Shown: positions 51,669-61,142, counted from the stretch's first letter. The stretch is DNA of 64,000 bases from an uncultured Brachyspira sp. (GCF_910588665.1 NZ_CAJUPR010000008.1:61178-125177); one strand, 5' to 3'. Program-made: numbers and translations. Notes: generated by a model from the sequence alone, not told the origin.

Positions 51669-52592
51669 TTAACTTTTATAAAAACTTTTTATTTCATCGG
51701 AAACCGCTTCAATATCTGAAGCTGTTATCCTTCTATGCTCTTCTCTTCTAAACCATGTAAGCTGTCTTTTAGCAAAATTTCTAGTTCGTTTTTTTATAAG
51801 CTCAACAGTATTTTCCAAGCTCATAGAATTATTAATCAGATAATCATAAATCTCTTTATAGCCTATAGCCTGCATAGATGTATGGCTGCTGTTAATACCC
51901 ATATCTATAAGTTTTTTCACCTCATTAAGCAATCCGTTTTCAAACATTAAATCAACTCTTTTATTAATATTATTATAAAGAGTCTCTCTTTCAATATCGA
52001 TTATATAACTTAAATAATCCAAATCAACGGGAGGCTTCCGCTGTTTTTTTAATTCGGAGATTTTTTTTCCAGTGATATAATAAACCTCAAGCGCTCTTAC
52101 AACTCTTCTTATATTAAATCTATCTATATTGCCTGCAGCTTCCTCATCAATATTTATAAGCTCAAAATATAAACTTTCAAGTCCGTATTTATCCGCTCTA
52201 TCATAAAGCTCTTTTCTGATTTTTTTAGAAGCTTCCTGATTATCATTATCTTCATAAAAAATACCATACTTTACGGCATCTATATAAAAACCTGTGCCCC
52301 CAACCCCGAATATAGGAGTATTATCCGTATTATTAATTACATCTTTAAATATATCAAGATAATACTTTATATTAAAATCAGTATTGGGATCAAGTATGCT
52401 GACCATCTTATAATTATATTTATTTATCTCTTCTATAGAGGGCTTTGCAGAACCTATATCCATATATCTGTAAACCTGCATTGAATCTATGGATATTATG
52501 GCTGCATTATTAAAATATTTATCTATTAACTCATGTACGAAACGGCTTTTACCAGAAGCTGTGGCTCCTGATATAAATACTATTTTTTTCAC
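51669..52592 (-). CDS. miaA: tRNA dimethylallyltransferase MiaA
   Basis: Adds a dimethylallyl group to A37 of tRNAs reading UNN codons. The 307-residue protein has the P-loop GATASGKS (9-16), SIDSMQVYRYMDIGSAKPS (the DMAPP/tRNA-binding region), GGTGFYIDAV, and the C-terminal TSMQAIGYKEIYDYL and RTRNFAKRQLTWFRRE signatures. Length and domain order are standard. It is 5 bp after the rpoZ-like gene and part of the gmk-rpoZ-miaA-cinA group, a common genome arrangement in spirochaetes and other bacteria. Confidence 0.95.
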   Translation of the reverse strand: MKKIVFISGATASGKSRFVHELIDKYFNNAAIISIDSMQVYRYMDIGSAKPSIEEINKYNYKMVSILDPNTDFNIKYYLDIFKDVINNTDNTPIFGVGGTGFYIDAVKYGIFYEDNDNQEASKKIRKELYDRADKYGLESLYFELINIDEEAAGNIDRFNIRRVVRALEVYYITGKKISELKKQRKPPVDLDYLSYIIDIERETLYNNINKRVDLMFENGLLNEVKKLIDMGINSSHTSMQAIGYKEIYDYLINNSMSLENTVELIKKRTRNFAKRQLTWFRREEHRRITASDIEAVSDEIKSFYKS

Positions 52593-52597
52593 TTTAT

Positions 52598-53026
52598 TTA
52601 TTCATCTTTTTTCTTGGAAGCCCTTTTTTTACTTATAGATTTATCATCATCTTCAGAATAATCATCATAATCGTATTCCAAATCATCCATATCTGAAGCC
52701 TCATATTCAGAATCTTCCTCATATTCCTGAGAATCATAATGAGAAATATATTCATTTTCATCATAAGAATATTCGTAATGCTTAAAAGGTGCTTCTTCAT
52801 CTATAGTCATATCAACACCTTTTTCATATTCATACTTAATTTTTCCGTCAAGTATATTTTTCATAACAGTAGGTATATATTTTCCTCCCCTATATTTAGT
52901 TTCACCTTTAAGAATAACAGCGCCGTTTTTGGCTAATTCCATCATCGCTTTGCTTAATTCATAACGATTGCCTTTATATTCTATAAGTTTCTCTAACGGT
53001 ATTATACCCATATCAATAAACTCCAT
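52598..53026 (-). CDS. rpoZ: RNA polymerase omega-subunit-like protein with acidic tail
   Basis: The 142-residue protein is called from position and motif: it lies between gmk and miaA, where rpoZ often sits, and its N-terminal part IPLEKLIEYKGNRYELSKAMMELAKNGA resembles the omega pattern (P-x-x-x-L-[LI]-x-x-x-x-N-R-Y-E-L-[VS]-x-x-x-x-x-x-A). The usual R-A-R after it is replaced by ELAKNG. The C-terminal 70 residues are an unusual Asp/Glu/Tyr/Ser-rich tail (about residues 85-135) ending in Lys. Omega assists assembly of RNA polymerase. Moderate confidence because divergence is high. Confidence 0.6.
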   Translation of the reverse strand: MEFIDMGIIPLEKLIEYKGNRYELSKAMMELAKNGAVILKGETKYRGGKYIPTVMKNILDGKIKYEYEKGVDMTIDEEAPFKHYEYSYDENEYISHYDSQEYEEDSEYEASDMDDLEYDYDDYSEDDDKSISKKRASKKKDE

Positions 53027-53037
53027 ATATTTTAATT

Positions 53038-53589
53038 TTATAATTTTAAATTGACAGCTTCCTCTAATTTTTTATAAGCTTCTTCAATATCATCATTTTC
53101 TATAATAGTGTCAAACTGATCTTTATATTCTAATTCTCTTTTGGCATTCCAAAGTCTTAATTTAATACTCTCTTCCGTTTCTGTACCCCTATCCTCAAGC
53201 CTTTTTTTCAGAATTTCCATAGACGGAGGACTTATAAATATATAATTGGCATCTATACCATTATTTTTTATATATAAAGCTCCTTGAATATCTATATCAA
53301 GTATTAATATTTTATTCTCATCATCAGCTTTTTCTAATTCTTTAAAAGAAGTTCCGTAATAATTATCATGAACTAAAGCCCATTCTATAAACTCTCCGTC
53401 TGATATCATCTGCTCAAACTTTTCTTTATCCACAAAGTAATAATCTCTGCCGTCAATCTCTCCAACTCTTTTATCTCTTGTAGTATAAGAAACGCTGAAA
53501 GAGGCATTATTATGATTGTCCATATATTTTTTTATTAATGTAGTCTTGCCTGCAGCTGAAGGAGCTGTAATAACAATGATATTACTCAT
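53038..53589 (-). CDS. gmk: Guanylate kinase
   Basis: Converts GMP to GDP with ATP. The 183-residue protein from the ATG at 53587-53589 (GGTGCATT upstream) has the P-loop APSAAGKTT at about 9-17, a change from the usual GPSGAGKST at one Gly, and the GMP-binding stretch VSYTTRDKRVGEIDGRDYYFVDKEKFEQMI, then EWALVHDNYYGTS. LRLWNAKRELEYKDQFDTIIEND marks the lid and C-terminus. An upstream ATG would give 12 further residues without a site. It heads the rpoZ-miaA-cinA direction. Confidence 0.94.
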   Translation of the reverse strand: MSNIIVITAPSAAGKTTLIKKYMDNHNNASFSVSYTTRDKRVGEIDGRDYYFVDKEKFEQMISDGEFIEWALVHDNYYGTSFKELEKADDENKILILDIDIQGALYIKNNGIDANYIFISPPSMEILKKRLEDRGTETEESIKLRLWNAKRELEYKDQFDTIIENDDIEEAYKKLEEAVNLKL

Positions 53590-53761
53590 AATGCACCAAA
53601 TATAGAATTGCATACTATTATACAATATTGATAAAAATATTTCAAGTTTTAATATATAAAAATTAAATAAAAAATATATCAGCTTAAATATTATTTAACT
53701 ATAAAAACCTGCAGTTTGTTAATTAAAAAAAATTTATTTCCGCATAAAGAAGTTATATTAA

Positions 53762-53789
53762 TTGATATTTATTTGTTTTGATGTATAAT
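53762..53789 (+). promoter_or_regulatory. Promoter of gltX
   Basis: TTGATA (53762-53767), a 16-bp spacer and TATAAT (53784-53789), 31 bp upstream of the gltX start codon. Confidence 0.6.
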
Positions 53790-53820
53790 AATTTAAGCTA
53801 AAAAGAACAAGGAGTAAATT

Positions 53821-55266
53821 ATGTCGGATATCAGAGTTCGTTTCGCTCCATCTCCAACAGGTTTTTTACATATAGGAAATGCCAGAACAGCATTATTTAA
53901 CTGGCTTTACGCAAAAGCTGTAAAAGGAAAATTAATTCTGAGAATTGAAGACACGGATCAGGAAAGAAGCACTAAAGAAGCGGTTGACATGGCTATAAAA
54001 TCATTAAAATGGCTTGGTATAGATTGGGACGAAGGTCCTGAAGCAGACGGAGATTACGGTCCGTATTTTCAATCTGAAAGACTAGATATATATAAAAAAT
54101 ATACAGAAAAACTTATGGATGAGGGAAAAGCATATTATTGTTTTTGTACTTCGGAGGAATTGGAAAAGAAATCTAATATGCAGAGAACTCTTAATCAGCC
54201 TATTATATATGACGGTAAATGCAAAAATATTTCTTTAGAGAAAGCTAAAAAGAGGGTTTCAAACGGAGAACCTGCTAAAATCAGATTCAGAGTGCCTAAA
54301 GGACAAATTATCACTTTTAAAGATCATGTAAGAGGGATTGTAAAGACAAGCAGCGATGAAATAGGTGATATTATTATTGTAAGAGAAAACGGATTTCCGA
54401 CCTATAATTATGCTGTTGTTATAGACGATATGCTTATGAAAATTTCGCATGTTATAAGAGGAGAAGATCATATATCCAATACTCCGAAACAGATACTCAT
54501 TTATGAAGCATTAGGCGCTCAAGCTCCCGAATTTGCCCATACCTCATCAATACTTGGAAATGACAGAAAAAAACTGTCAAAAAGACATGGAGCTGCTACT
54601 TTGATGGAGTATAAAGAAGAAGGTTTTCTTCCGCAGGCTATGAGAAACTTTTTAGCTTTGCTCGGCTGGACTCATCCTGAAGCTATGGAAGCTATGATTG
54701 ATGATGATATGATTAAAGCATTTAAATTAGACCGTTTTTCTAAAAGCCCCGCTATTTTTGATACCGCTAAATTAAGACATTTGAATGCTTGGCATATTAA
54801 AAATACAGATTTAGATGAAATAACTAAATTTTTTATACCGTATTTGATTAATGAAGGTTTTTTAAAAGAAAATTATACTGAAAATGAATATGATTGGGCT
54901 AAAAAACTTGTATCTGTTATAAGGCATAATTGTGTTGTTTTATCTGACATTGTAAAATACGTTCCAGTATTCTTTGAAAATGATTTTGAACTTACCGATG
55001 AGATGAAAGAGCTTGTAAGCAAAGAAGAAAGCAGAAAACTTCTTAAGTTTATAAAAAATGATATAGAAAACAATGATAAAATAACAGATGAATATATGAA
55101 AGCATTAATTAAAAAAGCTCAGAAAGAAACAGGTCTGAAAGGTCCTAATTTATATCATCCGATACGATATGTATTGACAGGAAGCGCTGCAGGAAGCGAA
55201 TTATCTCATATATGCGAACTTTTAGGAAAGAAAAATGTTCTTTACAGACTGTCTAAACACATCTAA
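53821..55266 (+). CDS. gltX: Glutamyl-tRNA synthetase
   Basis: Charges tRNA-Glu (and possibly tRNA-Gln in organisms that use GatCAB). The 481-residue protein has RFAPSPTGFLHIGNARTALFNWLYA (HIGH equivalent HIGN at 17-20), the RIEDTDQERS zone, CFCTSEEL, and KLSKRHGAATLMEYKEEGFLPQAMRNFLALLGW (KLSKR signature near residue 257). The C-terminal anticodon-binding domain is complete (KGPNLYHPIRYVLTGSAAGSELSHI). RBS AAGGAGTAAATT precedes the ATG. The next gene, a response regulator, follows after 19 bp. Confidence 0.95.
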   Translation: MSDIRVRFAPSPTGFLHIGNARTALFNWLYAKAVKGKLILRIEDTDQERSTKEAVDMAIKSLKWLGIDWDEGPEADGDYGPYFQSERLDIYKKYTEKLMDEGKAYYCFCTSEELEKKSNMQRTLNQPIIYDGKCKNISLEKAKKRVSNGEPAKIRFRVPKGQIITFKDHVRGIVKTSSDEIGDIIIVRENGFPTYNYAVVIDDMLMKISHVIRGEDHISNTPKQILIYEALGAQAPEFAHTSSILGNDRKKLSKRHGAATLMEYKEEGFLPQAMRNFLALLGWTHPEAMEAMIDDDMIKAFKLDRFSKSPAIFDTAKLRHLNAWHIKNTDLDEITKFFIPYLINEGFLKENYTENEYDWAKKLVSVIRHNCVVLSDIVKYVPVFFENDFELTDEMKELVSKEESRKLLKFIKNDIENNDKITDEYMKALIKKAQKETGLKGPNLYHPIRYVLTGSAAGSELSHICELLGKKNVLYRLSKHI

Positions 55267-55285
55267 TAAATAACTGGGGTAAAAT

Positions 55286-55678
55286 ATGATTAATGGTAAA
55301 TCTTTAATACTTGCTGTAGATGATGAAGAGCCTATAAGAAACTTAATAAAATATACTTTTGAGCCTTATGAACTTGAAGTTGTTACTGCAGAAAACGGAA
55401 AATCGGCAATAACCATACTGGAACATAATCCTGTTGATGTTATTATAACAGATCTGCTTATGCCTTCTATGACTGGACTTGCTCTTATAAGAGAGATGAA
55501 GAAAAGAAAAAGCCAAATACCTATTATAATAATTACAGCTTACGGAAATACTGAAATGGTAAAAGAAATAATTGATGAAGATGTATTCAGACTTATAGAA
55601 AAACCGCTTGACTTTGATGTGCTGGTTCCAATAGTACAGGAAGCCATAGAATATAAAAATAAACAAAAAAACAGATGA
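55286..55678 (+). CDS. Single-domain response regulator (CheY-like receiver)
   Basis: The 130-residue protein is a stand-alone receiver domain: acidic pocket Asp12-Asp13 (LAVDDEE), phosphoacceptor Asp56 (IITDLLMP), Thr84 (IITAYG) and Lys106 (IEKPL). No output domain is attached, so it works by protein contact, as CheY or Spo0F do. Its partner kinase is not in the window. It is 19 bp after gltX and shares its transcript, ending at the terminator at 55691. Confidence 0.9.
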   Translation: MINGKSLILAVDDEEPIRNLIKYTFEPYELEVVTAENGKSAITILEHNPVDVIITDLLMPSMTGLALIREMKKRKSQIPIIIITAYGNTEMVKEIIDEDVFRLIEKPLDFDVLVPIVQEAIEYKNKQKNR

Positions 55679-55690
55679 TATTAAAACAGC

Positions 55691-55732
55691 AAAAGGCTTA
55701 AGTATCATTAAAAATACTTAAGTCTTTTAAAA
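55691..55732 (+). terminator. Intrinsic terminator of the gltX-response regulator operon
   Basis: AAAAGGCTTAAGTAT (55691-55705) pairs with ATACTTAAGTCTTTT (55714-55728) with one G-T pair and an 8-nt loop; the stem ends in CTTTT and AAAA follows. Confidence 0.75.
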
Positions 55733-55785
55733 TATAAAAGCATAATGTTTAAAATCATTAATTTTTATATTATTAAGATTAAATC

Positions 55786-55848
55786 ATAAAAATTGCGAGC
55801 TTCAGACATTCATAAAAATGACAGAGGTTTTAAGCGGACAATTTTTAT
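55786..55848 (+). repeat. 63-bp palindromic dispersed element, copy 7
   Basis: Arms ATAAAAATTG (55786-55795) and CAATTTTTAT (55839-55848), with GAGCTT inside the left arm pairing with AAGC inside the right and GACAGAGG in the centre. The flank TTAACAGCAATAAAAAAATAAT is shared with copy 1. It lies between the terminator of the response regulator and the small lipoprotein gene (gap 55679-55868). Confidence 0.7.
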
Positions 55849-55868
55849 TAACAGCAATAAAAAAATAA

Positions 55869-56111
55869 TTAATTTATAATACTTTCTACTTTATCGCCTG
55901 CTTTTTCTAATGTCTCAGCTGCTTTGCTTCCTGTCTCTTTTATCTTATTTTCTGCTTTACTGCCTGACTCTTTTATTTTATTGCCTGCTTTATCAACTGC
56001 ATTTTCAATACTGTTGGAAGTTTTATCTGCCTTATTTTTTATTTTATCTTTCTCGCAGGATACAAAAACAAATAATAATAATGTAAAACCGATAAAAATA
56101 ATTTTTTTCAT
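55869..56111 (-). CDS. Small Lys/Glu-rich lipoprotein with LEA-like repeats
   Basis: The 80-residue protein has a lipoprotein signal with lipobox FVSC (Cys19) and a mature part of Lys/Glu/Ala/Gly repeats: SGSKAENKIKETGSKAAETLEKAGDKVES, resembling 11-residue LEA-type or entericidin-like helical repeats. Such short repetitive lipoproteins are often stress-induced or envelope-attached; no function can be assigned. AGGAGGAAAATTAT precedes the ATG. It stands alone after a palindromic repeat. Confidence 0.75.
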   Translation of the reverse strand: MKKIIFIGFTLLLFVFVSCEKDKIKNKADKTSNSIENAVDKAGNKIKESGSKAENKIKETGSKAAETLEKAGDKVESIIN

Positions 56112-56220
56112 ATAATTTTCCTCCTAAAATAAAATACTCTAATAATTAAATAATATAAAATTAACTAATGAATTATTATATATATTTAAAAAAGATTATA
56201 ACAGATAAATGTAAAATATT

Positions 56221-57177
56221 TTATATTAAATATCCTCTGCTTTTTTCTAAAACTTCGGCATATTTTTTTACACCAGTATTAACATTCATAAAGGACTTAT
56301 CATAACCGAAAGCTCTAAGTTTTTTTAAATCCGCCTGAGTATATTTTTGATATTTACCTTTTAAAGCATTTGGAAATTCTATATACTCTATTTCAGAAGA
56401 ATTATAAACTTCTTTTAAAGTATTGGCTATCTCTGCAAAACTCTCGGCATTTCCTGTGCCGCAGTTAAATATTCCTGATTTATTCTCATTTTCAAAAAAG
56501 AAATTATTAACCGAAACAACATCGTCTATATGTATAAAATCTCTCAGAAAACTTTCGCTTCCTTCAAATATTTTCATTTTCTCACCTGCTTTTATCTGAT
56601 TAAATAAATGAAAAGCCACAGATGCCATTCTTCCTTTATGATTTTCCTGTGGACCATATACATTAAAATATCTAAGTCCTACCACCTGACTTGAAACTCT
56701 ATTTTCTTTGAATAATTTATTTAAATATCTGTCGAATTGATATTTTGAAAAAGCATATACATTCAAAGGATATTCATTTTTTTCACTTTCTTCAAATCCG
56801 TTTTCTCCTCCTCCATATACGGAAGCGCTTGATGCATAGAAAAGCCTTATTTTTTTATTTAGGCATACATGAAGAATATTTTTAGTATACTCATAATTAT
56901 TTTTCATCATATATTTGCCGTCAGTCTCCATCGTATCTGAACAAGCTCCCTGATGAAATATTGCCTCCACTTTATTATTATCTGTAAATGAAGTTAAATA
57001 ATCTAAATCAAAATCTTCTTTGTCAATATAGTCTTCAAACTTAATTCTATTTAAATTTTTATGTTTTAAAGAATTTTTTAAATTATCAACTATTAGTATA
57101 TCATCAATACCTAAATTGTTTAATCCTCTAACTATATTTGAACCTATAAATCCGGCTCCTCCAGTTACTATAATCAT
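56221..57177 (-). CDS. hldD: ADP-L-glycero-D-manno-heptose 6-epimerase
   Basis: NADP-dependent epimerase that finishes ADP-heptose for LPS-type core. The 318-residue protein begins MIIVTGGAGFIGSNIVRGLN (Rossmann G-x-x-G-x-x-G), has the SDR active site YASSASVYG...YAFSKYQFDRYL (YxxxK), the HldD-specific GLRYFNVYGPQENHKGRMASVAFHLFNQI segment and GSESFLRDFIHIDDVV. The ATG at 57175-57177 follows GGGAG, so the upstream start is rejected. It lies 28 bp downstream of the hldE-type gene. Confidence 0.92.
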   Translation of the reverse strand: MIIVTGGAGFIGSNIVRGLNNLGIDDILIVDNLKNSLKHKNLNRIKFEDYIDKEDFDLDYLTSFTDNNKVEAIFHQGACSDTMETDGKYMMKNNYEYTKNILHVCLNKKIRLFYASSASVYGGGENGFEESEKNEYPLNVYAFSKYQFDRYLNKLFKENRVSSQVVGLRYFNVYGPQENHKGRMASVAFHLFNQIKAGEKMKIFEGSESFLRDFIHIDDVVSVNNFFFENENKSGIFNCGTGNAESFAEIANTLKEVYNSSEIEYIEFPNALKGKYQKYTQADLKKLRAFGYDKSFMNVNTGVKKYAEVLEKSRGYLI

Positions 57178-57205
57178 ATTAAAACTCCCATAATAATCAT
57201 TGAAA

Positions 57206-57664
57206 TTAACCATTAATTTTTTTTATAATATTAGTAGTAGAATATCCGTCCACAAAATCTATTATCACAGTCTCTTTTGAAAACTCCCTTCCAACAACAT
57301 CTTCAGTTTTATAATCACCGCCTTTAGCCAATATATCAGGTTTTAATGCTTTTATAAGTTCAAACGGCGTGTCTTCATCAAATATGCATATATAATCAAT
57401 ACATTCCAAAGCAGAGAGAACTGCTGCCCTATCATTCTCGTTATTTATAGGTCTGTCATTTCCTTTTAAGCGCTTAACAGAGCTGTCGCTATTAAGTCCT
57501 AAAATAAGAAAATCGCCAAGCTCTCTTGACTTCTGCAAATATTCTACATGTCCTCTATGAAGAATATCAAAACATCCGTTTGTAAATACTATTTTTTTAT
57601 TTTCTTTTTTTAATGTATCTAATACATTGTTTAATTCTATTATATTTAATATCTTTTTTAACAT
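57206..57664 (-). CDS. Heptose-1-phosphate adenylyltransferase (HldE C-terminal type / RfaE2)
   Basis: The 152-residue protein is a single cytidylyltransferase-like domain: VFTNGCFDILHRGHVEYLQKSRELGDFLILGLNSDSSVKRLKGNDRPINNENDRAAVLSAL with H-x-G-H, and AKGGDYKTEDVVG. This matches the nucleotidyltransferase part of HldE (rfaE domain II); the kinase domain is not fused here, so a separate kinase must exist elsewhere. It transfers AMP to heptose-1-P. ATG at 57662-57664 is preferred. Next to hldD in a pathway pair. Confidence 0.88.
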   Translation of the reverse strand: MLKKILNIIELNNVLDTLKKENKKIVFTNGCFDILHRGHVEYLQKSRELGDFLILGLNSDSSVKRLKGNDRPINNENDRAAVLSALECIDYICIFDEDTPFELIKALKPDILAKGGDYKTEDVVGREFSKETVIIDFVDGYSTTNIIKKING

Positions 57665-57741
57665 ATATCTCATTTTTTTATTATTAATATATATAATAAA
57701 TTATAGCATATAAAATATTAATAACAAGAATAAAAATAAAA

Positions 57742-58962
57742 TCAGTAAATGAGGATTATATTTTTTTGATTTTTATATTCTAAATAGGAAATGAACTCTA
57801 TATGATAGGTATCTGCAAACATATCTATAATATTTAAATCCAATAATTTATAATAATCTTTTAATAAATTAATATCCCGTGCAAAAGTCATAGGGTCGCA
57901 TGATATATATATTATTTTTTCAGGCTTAATCCTTATTATCTCTTTTACTATTTTTTTATCAATACCTTCTCTGGGAGGATCCAATATCAAAACATCAATA
58001 TCATAATAAATATTTTTCAATGTTGTTAAAGCATCTTCATTTATAATATTAAAGCCGTATTTATTTGCTGCAAATACAGAATCTCTATTTATCTCTGAAG
58101 AAATAAATTTATAATCTTTACCAAAGCTTTTTATTTTATTTTCTACAGCGGCGGTAAAAAATCCGCTTCCTGAATAGAGCTCTATTACTGTATTATCGCT
58201 ATGAGTTAAATATTTTACAGCCTCATCTTGAAATTCATTTAATAAATATAAATTGCCTTGAAAAAATGTTTTATGCCCAATACCAATATCGCCATGCTTA
58301 GTTTTATAAAACATATATAAATCTCCGTATCTTTTCACAGTTTTATTATGTTTTATGCTGATGCCGTCAAAATATTTATAGAAGGACTTTATATTTATTT
58401 TTTTATCAGATTGAACAAATGCAAAAGCATTGCTGTTATTGTTTTCTATAGCATAAACATTTCCAGTTAGATTATTTTCATATACAAAATCTTTTATTTT
58501 TTTAAATAGGCTCTCTTTCAGAATAATACATTCATCTATAGAAATAAAATCATTAGTTTTAAACTTAAAAAATCCAGACTTTCCCTTAAAAGCCGCCATA
58601 TTAACTCTAAGTCTGTAATTATAATTTTTATTATAAATAATTTTTATGCCGCTTTTATAATCAATATTTCTGACAGCATTTGCAGCTATATTATGTTTTA
58701 TATAAAGCTGCTTATTATAATCAATATGATTAAATAAACAGCCCCCGCAAATACCTGCATATCTGCATTTTGGAGTTATTCTATAAGGCGACGCTTCAAT
58801 TATTTTATTTACAGATGCATAAGAAAATCTGCTACTTTCTTTAATTACAGTTATATCTAATATGTCTCCCTCAACGCTATAGGGAATAAATATAACTTTA
58901 CCTTTATCATCTTTTGCAACACCGTATCCGCTGTAGGCGGTATCTATAATTTTAACTTCCAT
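57742..58962 (-). CDS. RNA 5-methyluridine methyltransferase (RlmD/RumA family)
   Basis: SAM-dependent methyltransferase for 23S rRNA U1939 (or other uridines). The 406-residue protein begins with a TRAM domain (VKIIDTAYSGYGVAKDDKGKVIFIPY), has the 4Fe-4S cluster CRYAGICGGC (C-x5-C-x2-C), the SAM region VIELYSGSGFFTAAVENK, the DPPREGID active-site motif and the catalytic Cys in YISCDPMTFARDI. This order is that of RlmD/RumA; other TrmA members cannot be fully excluded. The ATG at 58960-58962 is preferred to a TTG three codons upstream. Confidence 0.87.
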   Translation of the reverse strand: MEVKIIDTAYSGYGVAKDDKGKVIFIPYSVEGDILDITVIKESSRFSYASVNKIIEASPYRITPKCRYAGICGGCLFNHIDYNKQLYIKHNIAANAVRNIDYKSGIKIIYNKNYNYRLRVNMAAFKGKSGFFKFKTNDFISIDECIILKESLFKKIKDFVYENNLTGNVYAIENNNSNAFAFVQSDKKINIKSFYKYFDGISIKHNKTVKRYGDLYMFYKTKHGDIGIGHKTFFQGNLYLLNEFQDEAVKYLTHSDNTVIELYSGSGFFTAAVENKIKSFGKDYKFISSEINRDSVFAANKYGFNIINEDALTTLKNIYYDIDVLILDPPREGIDKKIVKEIIRIKPEKIIYISCDPMTFARDINLLKDYYKLLDLNIIDMFADTYHIEFISYLEYKNQKNIILIY

Positions 58963-59023
58963 AAAAAACAATCAGCATAAATCTTTATTTATTCAATATA
59001 TAAACCATTTAATATAAATATTA

Positions 59024-60250
59024 TTATAGAGCATTATTTAAATATTTAATAATATTTTCAGCAATATATACGGCATCTTCTTCATTCAATGTACTGTATA
59101 AAGGCAGCGTTATTTGATTTTTATACATATTGAAGGCATTTTTATAATTATCAATATTATATCCTAAATCAATATAAGCCTTATGTGCGGGAAGAGGCAG
59201 ATAATGAACATTTAATATTATTCCTATTTCGGACATTCTGTCTATAAGCAAATCTCTCTCGTCTTCTTCATAATCTTTTATTCTTATCAAATAAAGATGA
59301 TAAGACGATTCGCTTAAATCATTTTTAAAACTTGGAAGTATTATTCTTTTATTTTCAGATAGAATATCATTATAAACTTCAGCTATTTTTTTTCTGTTAT
59401 TAAGCATTAAGTTATATCTTTTAAGCTGCGATAATCCGATAGCTGCATGCAAATCGCTCATATTAGATTTATATCCTGGCAATTCTATACTATATTTCCA
59501 AGCTTCTTTACCGCCCTTGCTCTTATCCAAAGCGCTTTTATTTTGTCCATGCAATGATAATATAGAAAACTCTTTATATATTTCATCAGCATCGATATTG
59601 CCGATATCATTAAAAGACAAAGCACCTCCCTCTGCAGTTGTGATATTTTTTACGGCATGAAAAGAAAAAGAAGATATATCAGCCTGAGAACCTGCTCTTT
59701 TGCCTTTATATACGGCTCCTATGGAATGCGCCGCATCAAGTAAAAATAATGCTCTTTTTAATTCCTTTTGATATTTATTTTCTGAAGCATTAAATAATTT
59801 TTTTTTGCTTTCAAGTATTTTTATAACAGCATCATAATCGCAGGGATTTCCTCCTATATCTACAGCAATAACAGCTTTAGTTTTATTTGTTACAGCTCTC
59901 TCTAATTTTTTTAAATCTATATTAAAATTATTCATATCATCGGAAGAATCTATAAATACTATCTTAGCTCCAAGATGAGCCGCCACATTGGCAGTTGAGG
60001 CATAAGTATATGCAGGTACTATTACCTCATCTCCATCGCATACCCCGAATATTTTTAAAGCCAATTCCATAGCGGAGGTTGCGCTGGAAAATAATTTTAC
60101 TCTTTTTACATTTATATATTTGCAAAGCTCTTCTTCAAACTTTTTATTTACATTTCCTGTAGTAATCCAGCCTGATTTCATAACTTTTACTACAGCTTCA
60201 ATCTCATTATCAGTTATATCCGGCGGAGAAAAAGGTATTAATTTATCCAT
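59024..60250 (-). CDS. DegT/DnrJ/EryC1/StrS-family aminotransferase
   Basis: PLP-dependent sugar aminotransferase of 408 residues. MDKLIPFSPPDITDNEIEAVVKVMKSGWITTG and FSSATSAMELALKIFGVCDGDEVIVPAYTYASTANV match the family N-terminus; Lys201 in FHAVKNITTAEGG is the PLP lysine. Such enzymes make amino-sugars such as 4-amino-4-deoxyarabinose or bacillosamine; the specific sugar is unknown. It lies 61 bp upstream of the rlmD-like gene on the same strand. An Asn-rich insert (about 145-165) is longer than usual. Confidence 0.88.
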   Translation of the reverse strand: MDKLIPFSPPDITDNEIEAVVKVMKSGWITTGNVNKKFEEELCKYINVKRVKLFSSATSAMELALKIFGVCDGDEVIVPAYTYASTANVAAHLGAKIVFIDSSDDMNNFNIDLKKLERAVTNKTKAVIAVDIGGNPCDYDAVIKILESKKKLFNASENKYQKELKRALFLLDAAHSIGAVYKGKRAGSQADISSFSFHAVKNITTAEGGALSFNDIGNIDADEIYKEFSILSLHGQNKSALDKSKGGKEAWKYSIELPGYKSNMSDLHAAIGLSQLKRYNLMLNNRKKIAEVYNDILSENKRIILPSFKNDLSESSYHLYLIRIKDYEEDERDLLIDRMSEIGIILNVHYLPLPAHKAYIDLGYNIDNYKNAFNMYKNQITLPLYSTLNEEDAVYIAENIIKYLNNAL

Positions 60251-60386
60251 AAATTATTCCTTAAGCAATATATTCTTTTAATTTTAAATAATTAAAAGTT
60301 ATGTTTACTAGATAACAAATATATAATATATAAAAAATAAATCAATAAAAATTTTGAAAAATGAATGCCTATATACTTATAAGCAG

Positions 60387-61142
60387 TCAGTTAATATTTT
60401 CTGAATTATAATCATTTTTTAATTTATTATAATTTTCCGTCATAATATTATACCAATAATCTAATTTTGCATTATCTCCGCCTTCTATTTTATTAAAGTA
60501 AAAAGGCTCTAAAAATCTAACCGTTATTTTTTTAAAAGGATTTATTATAATACAATTAGCCCTCATAATATCTTTTGTGCCATATATAACAACTGGCAAA
60601 ATCTGTATATCAGGGCATCTTTCAGCTATTTTCAATATTCCTCTTTTAGGTTTTTTTATATCTCCAGAAATACTTCTGGTTCCCTCAGGATAAATAACAA
60701 TACTTGTATTATTTTTTAATCTCTCTTCCATATCATCTATAGACTTAACGGCTCCTGCAGTACCTCTCTTTACAAATATATAATCGGCAAGAGACATACC
60801 AAAACCGAATAAAGGAACTTTTCCGTAAGTGTCTTTTGATACAAAAGCATAAGATTTTTTAAATATACTCAAACAGGCAAATATATCAAAAGAACTTTGA
60901 TGATTCGGCGCAAGCAAATAGGTTTTATCAGGATCATAGTTCTCCTTACCCTCTACATTAAAAGAAATAAAAGCCATTTTCATAAGCCCTCTTCCCCAAA
61001 ATTTAGCCGTTGAATGCATTAAATATGATGCGTATTTTTTGGAAAATATCCTAATAAACGGATAAATACTGAATGAAACAATTATGCATAAGAATGTAAA
61101 AATAGTACCTGTCAAAAAATAAATAAAACTAAATAGTATCAT
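60387..61142 (-). CDS. plsC: 1-acyl-sn-glycerol-3-phosphate acyltransferase (PlsC-like)
   Basis: The 251-residue protein has two N-terminal membrane segments (MILFSFIYFLTGTIFTFLCIIVSFSIYPFI) and acyltransferase boxes NHQSSFD (80-86, H-x4-D catalytic motif) and YPEGTRS (box III), with VSKDTYGKVPLFG between. It makes phosphatidic acid from lysophosphatidic acid in membrane lipid synthesis. The ATG at 61140-61142 is preferred to a start 13 codons upstream; neither has a strong site. The nadK gene is divergent. Confidence 0.9.
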   Translation of the reverse strand: MILFSFIYFLTGTIFTFLCIIVSFSIYPFIRIFSKKYASYLMHSTAKFWGRGLMKMAFISFNVEGKENYDPDKTYLLAPNHQSSFDIFACLSIFKKSYAFVSKDTYGKVPLFGFGMSLADYIFVKRGTAGAVKSIDDMEERLKNNTSIVIYPEGTRSISGDIKKPKRGILKIAERCPDIQILPVVIYGTKDIMRANCIIINPFKKITVRFLEPFYFNKIEGGDNAKLDYWYNIMTENYNKLKNDYNSENIN

